The notes under the pieces were generated by a model that saw only the letters and a program-made list of their open reading frames with translations, was not told the origin of the DNA and did not search any database. Shown here in pieces: positions 1 to 6,545 of a DNA stretch of 45,423 bases. The translations under genes and the position numbers were made by a program. This DNA comes from JAPLST01 sp964397565 (GTDB lineage Bacteria > Auribacterota > UBA3054 > JAPLST01), in contig CAYNJC010000035.1 in assembly GCA_964397565.1 (NCBI GenBank), positions 1 to 45,423 of the forward strand, written 5' to 3'. Each line of letters begins with the position of its first letter. The first letter of the stretch is position 1.

Positions 1-103
1 CCGACACTGCGCTACGACAGAAGCGTTTGCGCCACTAAGTTGACGCGCATGCGCCGTTGGCGGGATCCGCGCCGATGGCGGGACTCCAAGCAGCTCCAAG
101 CAG
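1..103. other. Intergenic leader with fragment of the dispersed repeat family
   Basis: No gene is visible here. Bases about 52-103 (GGCGGGATC..., then GGCGGGACT and CTCCAAGCAG) resemble the interior of the MITE-like elements at 3566-3781, 4891-5088 and 34331-34521, but the terminal inverted repeats are missing. I read it as an eroded fragment. The rest holds nothing I recognise. Confidence 0.4.
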
Positions 104-169
104 CCCTGAACCCTAAAACCCGCCGCACCGATTACTGAACACCGAAAACCGAAAACTGAAAACCGAGCC
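104..169. repeat. Degenerate 7-nt tandem repeat
   Basis: The text reads in steps of seven: CCCTGAA, CCCTAAA, then CTGAACA, CCGAAAA, CCGAAAA, CTGAAAA. The unit drifts but the period holds. Similar 7-nt periodic stretches lie in at least six other intergenic regions of this window. It lies directly upstream of the trmH promoter. Confidence 0.7.
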
Positions 170-178
170 CGGCGTCGC

Positions 179-207
179 TTGCATTTCTGGCGTAATTCGT
201 GTACAGT
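179..207 (+). promoter_or_regulatory. Sigma70-type promoter of the trmH operon
   Basis: TTGCAT (179-184), a 17-bp spacer and TACAGT (202-207). The start codon ATG at 214 lies six bases after the -10 box, so transcription would begin at or next to the start codon and the mRNA would be leaderless. There is no Shine-Dalgarno sequence before 214. Confidence 0.5.
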
Positions 208-213
208 TACAGT

Positions 214-855
214 ATGAAACAAGCAGACTTGCCAGACGCCGTCGTGACGCCGGCTCGCCTGCACAAGATGCGCGGCGTGCTGGCGCAGCGCCTTACCCGC
301 CTGACGATCGTGCTCGATAATGTCCACGACCCACACAACCTCTCGGCCGTGCTGCGCAGTTGCGACGCCTTCGGCATTCAAGACGTGCATATTATTGAAT
401 CGGTCGAGCGCTTTGTGGTCAATCGTGCCGTGTCGCAAGGCGTCGAGAAGTGGCTGACCGTGCATCGCTGGCCGAGCCCGGCCGCATGTCGCGCGTACTT
501 GCGCCGGCGGCGCTTTCGCTTGTACCGCACGGCGATGAGCCCCGAGGCAACTGCGCTGCAAGCCGTGCCGTGCGACCATAAGATCGCCCTGGTGTTCGGC
601 AACGAGCATCGCGGCGTGGCAGCCGACACGGCCCGTCTGTGCGACGAAGTTGTCACGATCCCGATGTGTGGTTTTGTCGAAAGCTTGAATGTGTCGGTGG
701 CGGCGGCGGTCGCGTTGGCAACCTTGAGCCATGCCGTCCGTGAACACGGCGGCACCGCAGCATGCTTGCCGGCGCGCCGCCAGCGCGAGCTGTTGCGCAC
801 CTGGCTCATGCGGCATGCTCGCGGACGTTCTGGTCGCGCCAAGGCGGGCGCATGA
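214..855 (+). CDS. trmH: TrmH-family RNA 2'-O-methyltransferase (SpoU class)
   Basis: This is a predicted SAM-dependent 2'-O-ribose methyltransferase of the SPOUT trefoil-knot superfamily, probably acting on tRNA (TrmH methylates G18) although an rRNA target cannot be excluded. All three SpoU motifs are visible: DNVHDPHNLSAVLR (residues 35-48, with the catalytic Arg), LVFGNEHRG (near 130) and IPMCGFVESLNVSVA (near 150-162), which forms the knot and SAM site. The Arg-rich C-terminal tail suits RNA binding. At 213 aa it has normal TrmH length. I chose ATG 214 because a GTG at 199 would lie within the promoter; the gene looks leaderless. Its stop overlaps the next start by ATGA, so it is the first gene of a four-gene operon. 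The family is secure; the substrate is inferred. Confidence 0.85.
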   Translation: MKQADLPDAVVTPARLHKMRGVLAQRLTRLTIVLDNVHDPHNLSAVLRSCDAFGIQDVHIIESVERFVVNRAVSQGVEKWLTVHRWPSPAACRAYLRRRRFRLYRTAMSPEATALQAVPCDHKIALVFGNEHRGVAADTARLCDEVVTIPMCGFVESLNVSVAAAVALATLSHAVREHGGTAACLPARRQRELLRTWLMRHARGRSGRAKAGA

Positions 856-1802
856 ACGCAAGCGGCAGCAGCATTTTAGTCAGTGGCCGGCTGTACCTTG
901 AACTGGCCGTGGAACAGGCCCGCGACCGCCACAACCATGACCGGCCAGCGCAATGGCATCACGCCGGCAATGGCGGCCACATGGCCGCCGCCGCCGCCCG
1001 ACTCGGCGCGTCGGTCGCCTTGTTTACCCAGGTAGGCTTGACCGCGCATGACGATGACATGTTGCACACGCTGGCCGGCGACGGCGTGGATGTTTCTTGC
1101 GTCATCCGCCGCGCGGCACAGACGACATCCCGACATGTACACGCCGAACAGCATGGCAACACGCAGACGACGACCTTGTCGTTGCCATCCCACTGCGGCT
1201 TGACGGAACCCGACGTGGACGCTGCCGACCCGTTGCTGCTCGCACACCAGTGGCTGCTGGCCGAGACGATGTTGCCGTTGGCCTTTCTCGAACGCATGAT
1301 TGAGAGCGCCGGCACGTACGGCATGCACACGGCGCTGTGCGTGGTGCACCTGCCGGCGCAGCGCCTGCCGCGCCGCCTGTGGGACAAGCTTGATTATCTG
1401 GTAATCAATCAGAGTTCGCTCGAAGCCCTGGCGCGCAAGGCGCACTGGCCGGCGCAGGTGCTGCCCGACCCGGTCGCCGTCTGCCGCATGTTTCCGGCGT
1501 TGCGTGGCCTGGTGCTGTTGCGCGGCGCACACGAGATGCAGGTGGCCGACGCACAGCGCGCGGTATGCCTGCCACTGACGCAGGACGAAGGCGTGTATGC
1601 GCGCGGCATGGGCGCGGTGGCGGCGGCCGCATTGGTGGTGGCCTTGTCCGAGGGTCGCACGCTGGCCAACGCCGGCCGGCTGGCGCACGCCGCCGTGCGC
1701 TTTTATCTCGCGCATGACGGCACGCGCGCCGCCATGCCGTTTAAGAAAGAACTTGATTGGCGCGACCTGACCAACGCAACACTAGCACAAGGAGTAGTAT
1801 GA
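852..1802 (+). CDS. PfkB/ribokinase-fold protein, probably catalytically degenerate
   Basis: This 316-aa protein has the layout of the PfkB carbohydrate kinase family: an N-terminal strand, the Gly-rich segment AGNGGHMAAAAARLGA (family motif 1 region, which normally reads GG-x-N-A-x-x-LARLG), a VGL segment, and a C-terminal helix bundle. In active kinases motif 2 reads D-T-x-GAGD-x-F and its last Asp is the catalytic base. Here the equivalent stretch is GVYARGMGAVAAAAL, with Ala in place of that Asp. I infer a pseudokinase or a sugar/nucleoside-binding protein. The longer open frame from 762 overlaps trmH deeply; ATG 852 overlaps the trmH stop as ATGA and is preferred. It is translationally coupled to both neighbours. 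Confidence 0.65.
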   Translation: MNASGSSILVSGRLYLELAVEQARDRHNHDRPAQWHHAGNGGHMAAAAARLGASVALFTQVGLTAHDDDMLHTLAGDGVDVSCVIRRAAQTTSRHVHAEQHGNTQTTTLSLPSHCGLTEPDVDAADPLLLAHQWLLAETMLPLAFLERMIESAGTYGMHTALCVVHLPAQRLPRRLWDKLDYLVINQSSLEALARKAHWPAQVLPDPVAVCRMFPALRGLVLLRGAHEMQVADAQRAVCLPLTQDEGVYARGMGAVAAAALVVALSEGRTLANAGRLAHAAVRFYLAHDGTRAAMPFKKELDWRDLTNATLAQGVV

Positions 1803-2488
1803 AAATTGGATTCCACGGTCTCGAACTGCCGGAAGGCAAAGTAAAATATCACGATGCCAAACTGCAGGCCCTTGAGCAGAAGTGCCAGCCCAAGAAAACC
1901 TCGCCGTATTTCGTCGAATTCGTGCGCGATGACTTTGTCCATGTCGATGCCATCCTGCTGCACAAGGCCACTCTGCTGGATTTGCTGATTCTCGACATCG
2001 AGAAACTGGAAACCCGCCGCGACCGCAGCGAGGACGCCGGCGAGACGGCCCTGCTGGCCAAATGCCTGGCCATTCTTGAAGCCGAGCAACCGTTGTGCGA
2101 CGCGACCTTTGACGACGCCGAGCTGCAGGCCTTGCGCGCGCTGGCGCCGGCCAGCCTCAAGCCGACCGCCTGTGTCGATGGCGCGCTCGATCCCAATGCG
2201 GCGATTGAGTGTGTCCTAGCCAAGAGCAACACGGTCTTGTTTTACACAGCCGGCAAACCGGAAGTGCATGCCTGGCCAGTGCCCGGCGGGTCGGATATTG
2301 TGACCTGCGCCGGCAAAATTCACAGCGACCTGGCGCGCGGCTTCATTCGCGCCGACATCGTCGCGTTCGACGATTACATGCGCGTGCATGGCCTGGCGGA
2401 AGCCAAGCAGCAGGGCTTGCTCAAGGCGGTCGGGCGCGATTACATCATCCAGCCGGGTGATATCATCGAAATCCACTTCAGTGTATGA
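1799..2488 (+). CDS. YchF-like protein with C-terminal TGS/DUF933 domain, lacking a GTPase P-loop
   Basis: The last ~85 residues (from AKSNTVLFYTAGKPEVHAW through KGFIRA-like GFIRADIV to DYIIQPGDII) match the C-terminal TGS-like domain of YchF/OLA1 (DUF933). The middle (about 45-125, LDIEKLETRR... LAKCLAILEAEQPL) resembles the coiled-coil insertion of the YchF G domain. The N-terminus MKIGFHGLELPEGK starts like YchF (MKIGIVGLPNVGKST) but the P-loop GxxxxGK[ST] is gone, and no NKxE or DxxG motif is seen. YchF is ~363 aa and ribosome-associated; this is 229 aa. I infer a degenerate paralogue that keeps the ribosome/RNA-binding parts. ATG 1799 overlaps the preceding stop as ATGA, and AAGGAG lies upstream at 1789. 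Confidence 0.7.
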   Translation: MKIGFHGLELPEGKVKYHDAKLQALEQKCQPKKTSPYFVEFVRDDFVHVDAILLHKATLLDLLILDIEKLETRRDRSEDAGETALLAKCLAILEAEQPLCDATFDDAELQALRALAPASLKPTACVDGALDPNAAIECVLAKSNTVLFYTAGKPEVHAWPVPGGSDIVTCAGKIHSDLARGFIRADIVAFDDYMRVHGLAEAKQQGLLKAVGRDYIIQPGDIIEIHFSV

Positions 2489-3552
2489 GCATCACCGATC
2501 GCGATTACTACCAGCAACGCGGCAATCCCACCTGGGGCCGTTCGCCGCATGATCAGCCCATGGGCTGGACCGCCGGCATGCCACCGGTGGTCAAATGGTT
2601 GTTGATCATCAACATCGCCGTGTTTATCATCGCCGCGATTCTGACGCGCAGCAACGCGTCGTTTTTCACGCGCCAGGTCGCTGTGGAGCAGCAGACGGTC
2701 GAGACCTGGCGCGGGCAGCAGGTCGTCATGCAACGCACCGAATTGCCGTCCCAGTTTGAATTGACCTTCGGGCTGTTGCCCTCCAACCTGATTGGGCGCG
2801 GCTACGTCTGGCAGTTGATCACGTATCAATTTCTGCACGGCAGCTTTTTTCATATCTTTTTCAACATGTTCACCCTGCTGATGATCGGGCGCTATGTCGA
2901 GCGGCAGATCGGCTCGCGGCCGTTTCTGCGCCTGTATCTGCTGGGCGGTATCTTCGCCGGCCTGGCAAATCTGCTCAGCCACATGTTCACCGACATGCCG
3001 ACCATCGGCGCATCCGGCTCGATTTGCGCGGTGATCGCCGCGTTCGGCCTGATGAATCCGCAGGTGCGCTTGACCGTTTTCATCCTGTTCTTCCCGCTCT
3101 TCATCCGGGCGCGCACGTTTGTGATTGTCTTCGCGCTGATCACCGCCTTCTTTGCCATCACCGGCGGACGCGAGACGATCGCCGACTTGGCCCATCTGGG
3201 CGGCTTGGTCTTCGGTTGGATGTATGTCTACAACGTTCTGCTGGTGCGCCGCCTAGTGGATGGCCGCGCCGGCAGCGCGGCCGCACGCATGGATTGGCAT
3301 GCCCTCGGCGACACGCTCAAGCGCTGGTGGCAACGCATACGCCGGCCGACGCGCGTCTACAAAGGCACGCAGTATGAAGATGCGCAGTATCGCGCGGCGC
3401 CGCAGCCGCGCCCGGCGCAGACCGAGCAATCCGCGCCGGCGTGGGACGAGCGCCTTGACGCGATCCTCGACAAGATGGGGCGCGAAGGCATGCACACGCT
3501 GACTGATGAGGAATGGGCGCTGCTCGACCGCTATCGGCGCGGCCAGCGCTAA
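2485..3552 (+). CDS. Rhomboid-family intramembrane serine protease
   Basis: This polytopic inner-membrane protease has 355 residues. The first membrane helix is at about 37-54; a ~50-residue polar insert follows; the rhomboid core then runs from YQFLHGSFFHIFFNMF (His/Asn of helix 2) through TIGASGSIC, with nucleophile Ser177 in GxSG, to AHLGG, with catalytic His237. The C-terminal cytoplasmic tail ends in DAILDKMGREGMHTLTDEEW, a short helical domain that often ends rhomboids in Bacteroidota and PVC bacteria. All core catalytic residues are present, so it should be active. The start overlaps the preceding stop (ATGA), which makes it the last gene of the trmH operon. The substrate is unknown. 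Confidence 0.9.
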   Translation: MSITDRDYYQQRGNPTWGRSPHDQPMGWTAGMPPVVKWLLIINIAVFIIAAILTRSNASFFTRQVAVEQQTVETWRGQQVVMQRTELPSQFELTFGLLPSNLIGRGYVWQLITYQFLHGSFFHIFFNMFTLLMIGRYVERQIGSRPFLRLYLLGGIFAGLANLLSHMFTDMPTIGASGSICAVIAAFGLMNPQVRLTVFILFFPLFIRARTFVIVFALITAFFAITGGRETIADLAHLGGLVFGWMYVYNVLLVRRLVDGRAGSAAARMDWHALGDTLKRWWQRIRRPTRVYKGTQYEDAQYRAAPQPRPAQTEQSAPAWDERLDAILDKMGREGMHTLTDEEWALLDRYRRGQR

Positions 3553-3565
3553 GGTAGTGTTGCAT

Positions 3566-3781
3566 ACTAATCAATGCGCTTGCTTGGTGTCATGCCAATT
3601 GTGGCCGCGGGCGCCTGCTTGGAGCTGGCTTGGCTAGCTAAGGCACCAGCCTAGTCCCGTCAAAGGCGGGGATCCCGCCAGCGGCGGCGATCCCGCCAGC
3701 GGCGCGGATGACCGCGGCTGCAGAAGCCGCCCTCGCCGCGGGCTACAAGGACGCGGCAACGTAGAAAGCGCTCTCATTAGC
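3566..3781 (-). mobile_element. MITE-like element, copy A
   Basis: This non-coding element of 216 bp is one of three related copies. Its ends are ACTAATCAATGCGCTT and, inverted, AAAGCGCTCTCATTAGC. The interior (GGCCGCGGGCGCCTGCTTGG at one end, GCGGCTGCAGAAGCCGCC at the other) is the reverse complement of copies B and C. The core holds CCCGCC/GGCGGG palindromes, with a local duplication of the GATCCCGCCAGCGGCG unit that makes it longer than the other copies. It carries no ORF and would need a transposase in trans. It begins 13 bp after the rhomboid stop. Confidence 0.75.
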
Positions 3782-3863
3782 AACTGTTTTTGCAGGTAGC
3801 ATCTGAAGACCCCCGCGACCTTGCGTCGTGGGTGAATGAGATTGGAGCGGCGCGATGCCGCCG

Positions 3864-4811
3864 CTATTTTGAAGAATCGCCAGTATTGTTGACGACCGTC
3901 ACGGCCTGTTGCGCCCTGGCGTTGACGACATAGACGCCAACCACCGTCAGTATGCCACCGGCAACGGAGAGCAGTTTCGGCACTTCACCCAGCCAGACAA
4001 ACGCCACCAACACTGCGATCCCCGGAATCAAATACTGAAACATGACCGCCCGGCTGACGCGCATGTGTTGCAGCACGTACGCCCACACGCCATAGGCGAA
4101 TGCAGCCGGGAACACGCCGAGATACACGAGGGCGCCCACTGCGGCGGGGCTGGCCTGGCGCACGGCCTGCATTGCGCCCGGCGCGAAGATCAGCATGAAC
4201 ATGGTCCCGCCCCACATTGCATAGCACACCAGTTCGTAGGCCGTATATCGTCCGATAAAACGTTTTTGCGCGACGCTGTAAAGGCCGCCGGCCAGCGCGG
4301 CCAGCACGATGGTCCAGGCATCCCGGGTGATGTGCAGCCCGCCGCTTTCACTGGCCGCAATCAAGCTGACGCCCACGACGCACACGAGCACACCCAGCCA
4401 GGCGCGCAGGTGCGGTCGTTCGCCCAGAACCAGCATTGAACCAAGGATCGAGAAAATCGGGCTGGAGGCCACCAGGAAACTGGCCGGGCCGGCCGGCACG
4501 CTCACTTCGCCGAAACTGAGCGCGGTGTGATACACGCTGATGCCCATGAAGCCCATCAGCAGCAAGCCCGGCAGATCGCGCCGCAGGGGCAGCCGCACCG
4601 GCATGACCAGCGCACCACACGCCAAGGCCAGCGAGGCGATCAGCATGCGCAACAGCGCCAGATGCCCGGGTGCAAAGGTCTGCAAGCAGACACGGATGCC
4701 GGGAAAGGCCGAGCCCCAGAAGATGATCGCCAAGGCCAGCAAGATGACAATCCGCAGCGGCACGCGAGCTGCCGGCTGCGGCCGTGCGGCAGCGTTCACA
4801 AACGCGTCCAT
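3864..4811 (-). CDS. EamA/DMT-superfamily transporter
   Basis: This 10-helix inner-membrane drug/metabolite transporter contains two EamA repeats. The first opens with RIVILLALAIIFWGSAFPGI and ends with LGVLVCVVGVSLI; the second runs from WTIVLAALAGGLYSVAQK to the ILTVVGVYVV helix. The signatures FWGSAFPGIR and the paired ~140-residue repeats are typical; the substrate cannot be told. The frame is open back to an ATG at 4886, but I prefer ATG 4811 (315 aa), which puts ~16 residues before the first helix. A possible extended -10 (TG-TAAAAT, minus strand, 4858-4863) would then lie upstream of the start. The gene sits exactly between two inverted MITE copies. The hairpin overlapping its stop (arms 3846-3851 and 3860-3865) may end transcription. 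Confidence 0.85.
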   Translation of the reverse strand: MDAFVNAAARPQPAARVPLRIVILLALAIIFWGSAFPGIRVCLQTFAPGHLALLRMLIASLALACGALVMPVRLPLRRDLPGLLLMGFMGISVYHTALSFGEVSVPAGPASFLVASSPIFSILGSMLVLGERPHLRAWLGVLVCVVGVSLIAASESGGLHITRDAWTIVLAALAGGLYSVAQKRFIGRYTAYELVCYAMWGGTMFMLIFAPGAMQAVRQASPAAVGALVYLGVFPAAFAYGVWAYVLQHMRVSRAVMFQYLIPGIAVLVAFVWLGEVPKLLSVAGGILTVVGVYVVNARAQQAVTVVNNTGDSSK

Positions 4812-4890
4812 GGCGGCCGGGCATGCCGGCGCATCGTTTTGCAGGTACGCATGCTCTATTTTACATTTTCCCAAAACATTCCGCACTGAT

Positions 4891-5088
4891 ACGAACGAGA
4901 GCGCTTTCTACTTTGCATCGTCCTTGCCGCCCGCGGTGAGGGCGGCTTCTGCAGCCGCGGTCATCCGCGCCGCTGGCGGGATCGCCGCCTTTGACGGGAC
5001 TAGGCTGCTGCCTTAGCTAGCCAAGCCAGCTCCAAGCAGGCGCCCGCGGCCACAACGGGCATGACAACAAGCAAGTGCTTTCATGAGT
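4891..5088 (+). mobile_element. MITE-like element, copy B
   Basis: This 198-bp copy is in the opposite orientation to copy A. The left end ACGAACGAGAGCGCTT differs at two positions from the best-preserved end of copy C; the right end is AAGTGCTTTCATGAGT. The interior (GGCGGCTTCTGCAGCCGCGG, TGGCGGGATCGCCGCC, AAGCCAGCTCCAAGCAGG) matches copy C almost base for base. There is no ORF. Its left end lies only five bases beyond the longest possible start of the EamA gene. Confidence 0.75.
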
Positions 5089-5097
5089 AATGCGCAA

Positions 5098-5116
5098 TTC
5101 TCGCGCCGCGCGAGAA
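5098..5116. repeat. CG-NNN-CG hairpin, member 1
   Basis: Perfect palindrome TTCTCGCG-CCG-CGCGAGAA: eight base pairs and a three-base loop. The same stem recurs at 30718-30740 and, with one change, at 25873-25890. It lies just beyond the T-tract of the cutA terminator. Confidence 0.75.
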
Positions 5117-5117
5117 C

Positions 5118-5206
5118 AAAAAAAAAAGACGCCTCGCGACGACACGGTTTGCGGTTTGTGGAAATTCGGGCACCATTGCCAAAAATTTACTGTGTCGCGA
5201 AGCGTC
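5118..5206 (-). terminator. Large rho-independent terminator downstream of cutA
   Basis: On the minus strand, the arm at 5206-5192 (GACGCTTCGCGACAC) pairs with 5145-5128 through 12 continuous pairs, a 3-nt bulge and 3 more pairs, followed at once by ten Ts (5127-5118). The ~45-nt loop has its own small inverted repeat (GGCA/TGCC). Just before it lies another minus-strand hairpin, CGGAGA-CCT-TCTCCG (5225-5211). It is placed to end transcripts coming from cutA. The long structured loop is unusual for a plain terminator, so a short stable RNA is an alternative. Confidence 0.65.
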
Positions 5207-5331
5207 TATACGGAGAAGGTCTCCGTTGTAGCTCTGCGCACACTATAGCATAGCGAAGATTACACCAACATGAATTGATGCGCCACGCACAAATGGCAGC
5301 TATTCAGGGGCGGCGAATAGTCTTTTGACAG

Positions 5332-5649
5332 CTATTGCAGGGCTGCGTCGAGCCACGCCTGATACGCCGCGCTGATCTCGCCCAAAGGCGCGCTGATGAT
5401 CTGCGGCACCACATAGGAATGCAGGGCGCCAATCGCGGCGGCGACGGTGGCAAACAACGCGGCGCGCGTCAGCACCATACAGCGCCATTCTTCTGTGGTC
5501 TCGATGACCCCCTGCCACGGGTAGATGCTCGTGATCGGCCCGCTCACTTGGCCGCAGGCAGCCAGGCGCTGTTCGACCAGCGCGCGCGCAATGCGCAGGG
5601 CTTCATCGTGCGTGGCCGTAGTAATGGTGATGTGAATGTAGGCGGACAT
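5332..5649 (-). CDS. cutA: CutA1 divalent-cation tolerance protein
   Basis: CutA1 is a small cytoplasmic trimer with a ferredoxin-like fold, linked genetically to copper tolerance in E. coli; its biochemical role is still uncertain. The 105-aa length and the family pattern fit: AYIHITITTATHDEALRIAR at the N-terminus, EQRLAACGQVSG (the ACxN/Q segment), ITSIYPWQGVIE with the conserved Y-x-W, EEWRCMVLTR, and the final SYVVPQIISAPL (normally HPYExPxI). The start ATG at 5649 gives the usual N-terminus. It is monocistronic: downstream is the large terminator at 5118-5206, upstream is repeat DNA. Confidence 0.92.
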   Translation of the reverse strand: MSAYIHITITTATHDEALRIARALVEQRLAACGQVSGPITSIYPWQGVIETTEEWRCMVLTRAALFATVAAAIGALHSYVVPQIISAPLGEISAAYQAWLDAALQ

Positions 5650-5654
5650 GCTTT

Positions 5655-5697
5655 AGGGTTCAGGGTTCAGGAGAAATGATGAATGATGAATGATGAG
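5655..5697. repeat. Degenerate 7-nt tandem repeat
   Basis: Units AGGGTTC, AGGGTTC, then ATGATGA repeated three times. The period stays seven while the unit changes. It lies immediately upstream of the cutA start. Confidence 0.65.
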
Positions 5698-5727
5698 TGT
5701 CTGCAAAGCATTCATCACTAGTAGTAG

Positions 5728-5746
5728 TTCTTGCGCCGCGAAAGAA
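5728..5746. repeat. CG-NNN-CG hairpin, member 2
   Basis: TTCTTGCG-CCG-CGAAAGAA, an eight-pair stem with one mismatch and a CCG loop. Its right arm is identical to that of the hairpin at 34309-34327. It lies on the downstream side of the transposase remnant. Confidence 0.55.
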
Positions 5747-5869
5747 AATGCGTTCACAGAAGATGGGCTTCAGAATAATACTGCTCAGTGTGTACTCTAT
5801 ATTGCATTGCTTAGTTAGCATGGCGTACATCCGGACGATGAAAGCAGCGACGTACTTGTGCGGGGTCCG

Positions 5870-6147
5870 CGGCGCGGTTCCTTGTCCGTGATGAGCTTCA
5901 CGATGGCTGCTGCCTGCCAGCCCTTCCGCCGTCCGCTGCCGTGAGGACGCCCTTCCTTCCGCGCCTTCAATGCCGCGATCCCCTCCTCGCGATATGCTTT
6001 TACCCACAGCCCAATCGCTTGCCGCGTCACGCCAAACACCTTCGCGGCAGCGACTTGTTTCATGCCACCCATGGCCGCCTGAACCGATGTGCCCCGCATC
6101 GTTTCCTGCGCCGCCGGCGAGAGTTTTCGCACGTCGGTTGTTTTCAT
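5870..6147 (-). pseudogene. IS630-type transposase N-terminal remnant
   Basis: From ATG 6147 the first ~92 residues look like the N-terminal helix-turn-helix of IS630/Tc1-type transposases: QAAMGGMKQVAAAKVFGVTRQAIGLWVKAYREEGIAALK, then a basic linker KARKEGRPHGSGRRKG and VKLITDKEP. In full-length IS630 enzymes (~340 aa) a second HTH and the DDE nuclease follow. Here the frame runs into unrelated sequence after TDKEP and stops at 5815, with no DDE domain in any frame nearby. It is therefore a 3'-truncated fossil and cannot encode an active transposase. It is bracketed by hairpins at 5728-5746 and 6241-6265. Confidence 0.65.
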
Positions 6148-6240
6148 GCGCCCAGTATAGCATATCCCTCAACAAATCGTGTTTCATTGCCTCTTCGTGT
6201 CTTCGTGGCACAGTTTGCTGCGGTGCCACTGCTAGCCTCC

Positions 6241-6265
6241 AAATTTGTTCGCCGCGAACAAATTT
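6241..6265. repeat. CG-NNN-CG hairpin, member 3 (perfect 11-bp stem)
   Basis: Arm AAATTTGTTCG, loop CCG, and the exact complementary arm. It has the same CG-CCG-CG apex as members 1 and 5 but an unrelated stem. It sits ~95 bp upstream of the transposase remnant's start. There is no T-tract on either side. Confidence 0.8.
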
Positions 6266-6282
6266 ACTGTGGACAGGTTATC

Positions 6283-6417
6283 GTGCGGACGGATGCGACA
6301 GGCGGATTGGCTGCGACCGTGGCGCAAGGGCTGGCGAGCGAGCCGCCGAAGAAGCTCGCGGTCGAGTGGGTGCAGCCGATCAATCAGCCGATGGAAGCGG
6401 CGCCGGCTTTGCCCTGA
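6283..6417 (+). other. Possible gene-end remnant, unrecognised
   Basis: In the plus frame ending at TGA 6415-6417, the translation (IVRTDATGGLAATVAQGLAS, then EPPKKLAVEWVQPINQP) has the composition of a real protein end rather than of a shadow frame. No start, upstream domain or family is visible. I report it only as a possible 3' fragment of a lost gene. The stretch from 6148 to 6449 otherwise holds just the hairpin at 6241-6265. Confidence 0.2.
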
Positions 6418-6449
6418 TGAGAACATGCATGGTTTTGTTCCTGATGCGT

Positions 6450-6478
6450 TTGACAAACATAATGCCACATGCGATAAT
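6450..6478 (+). promoter_or_regulatory. Sigma70 promoter of the Gfo/Idh/MocA operon
   Basis: TTGACA (6450-6455), a 17-bp spacer and GATAAT (6473-6478), close to consensus. Transcription would begin near 6485, leaving a ~60-nt leader before ATG 6546. That leader has no evident Shine-Dalgarno sequence. Confidence 0.7.
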
Positions 6479-6545
6479 ACTCCGTTTCTGCAGTTTTTCG
6501 CAGGGTGACGGGTGTCCTCTGCACTAACAACACTCTACACTTTCA

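Noticed and set aside
5870..6147. Intact HTH regulator gene
   Set aside because: The HTH and basic linker match the N-terminus of IS630-type transposases, and the frame degenerates after residue ~92, so a fossil is more likely than a small regulator.
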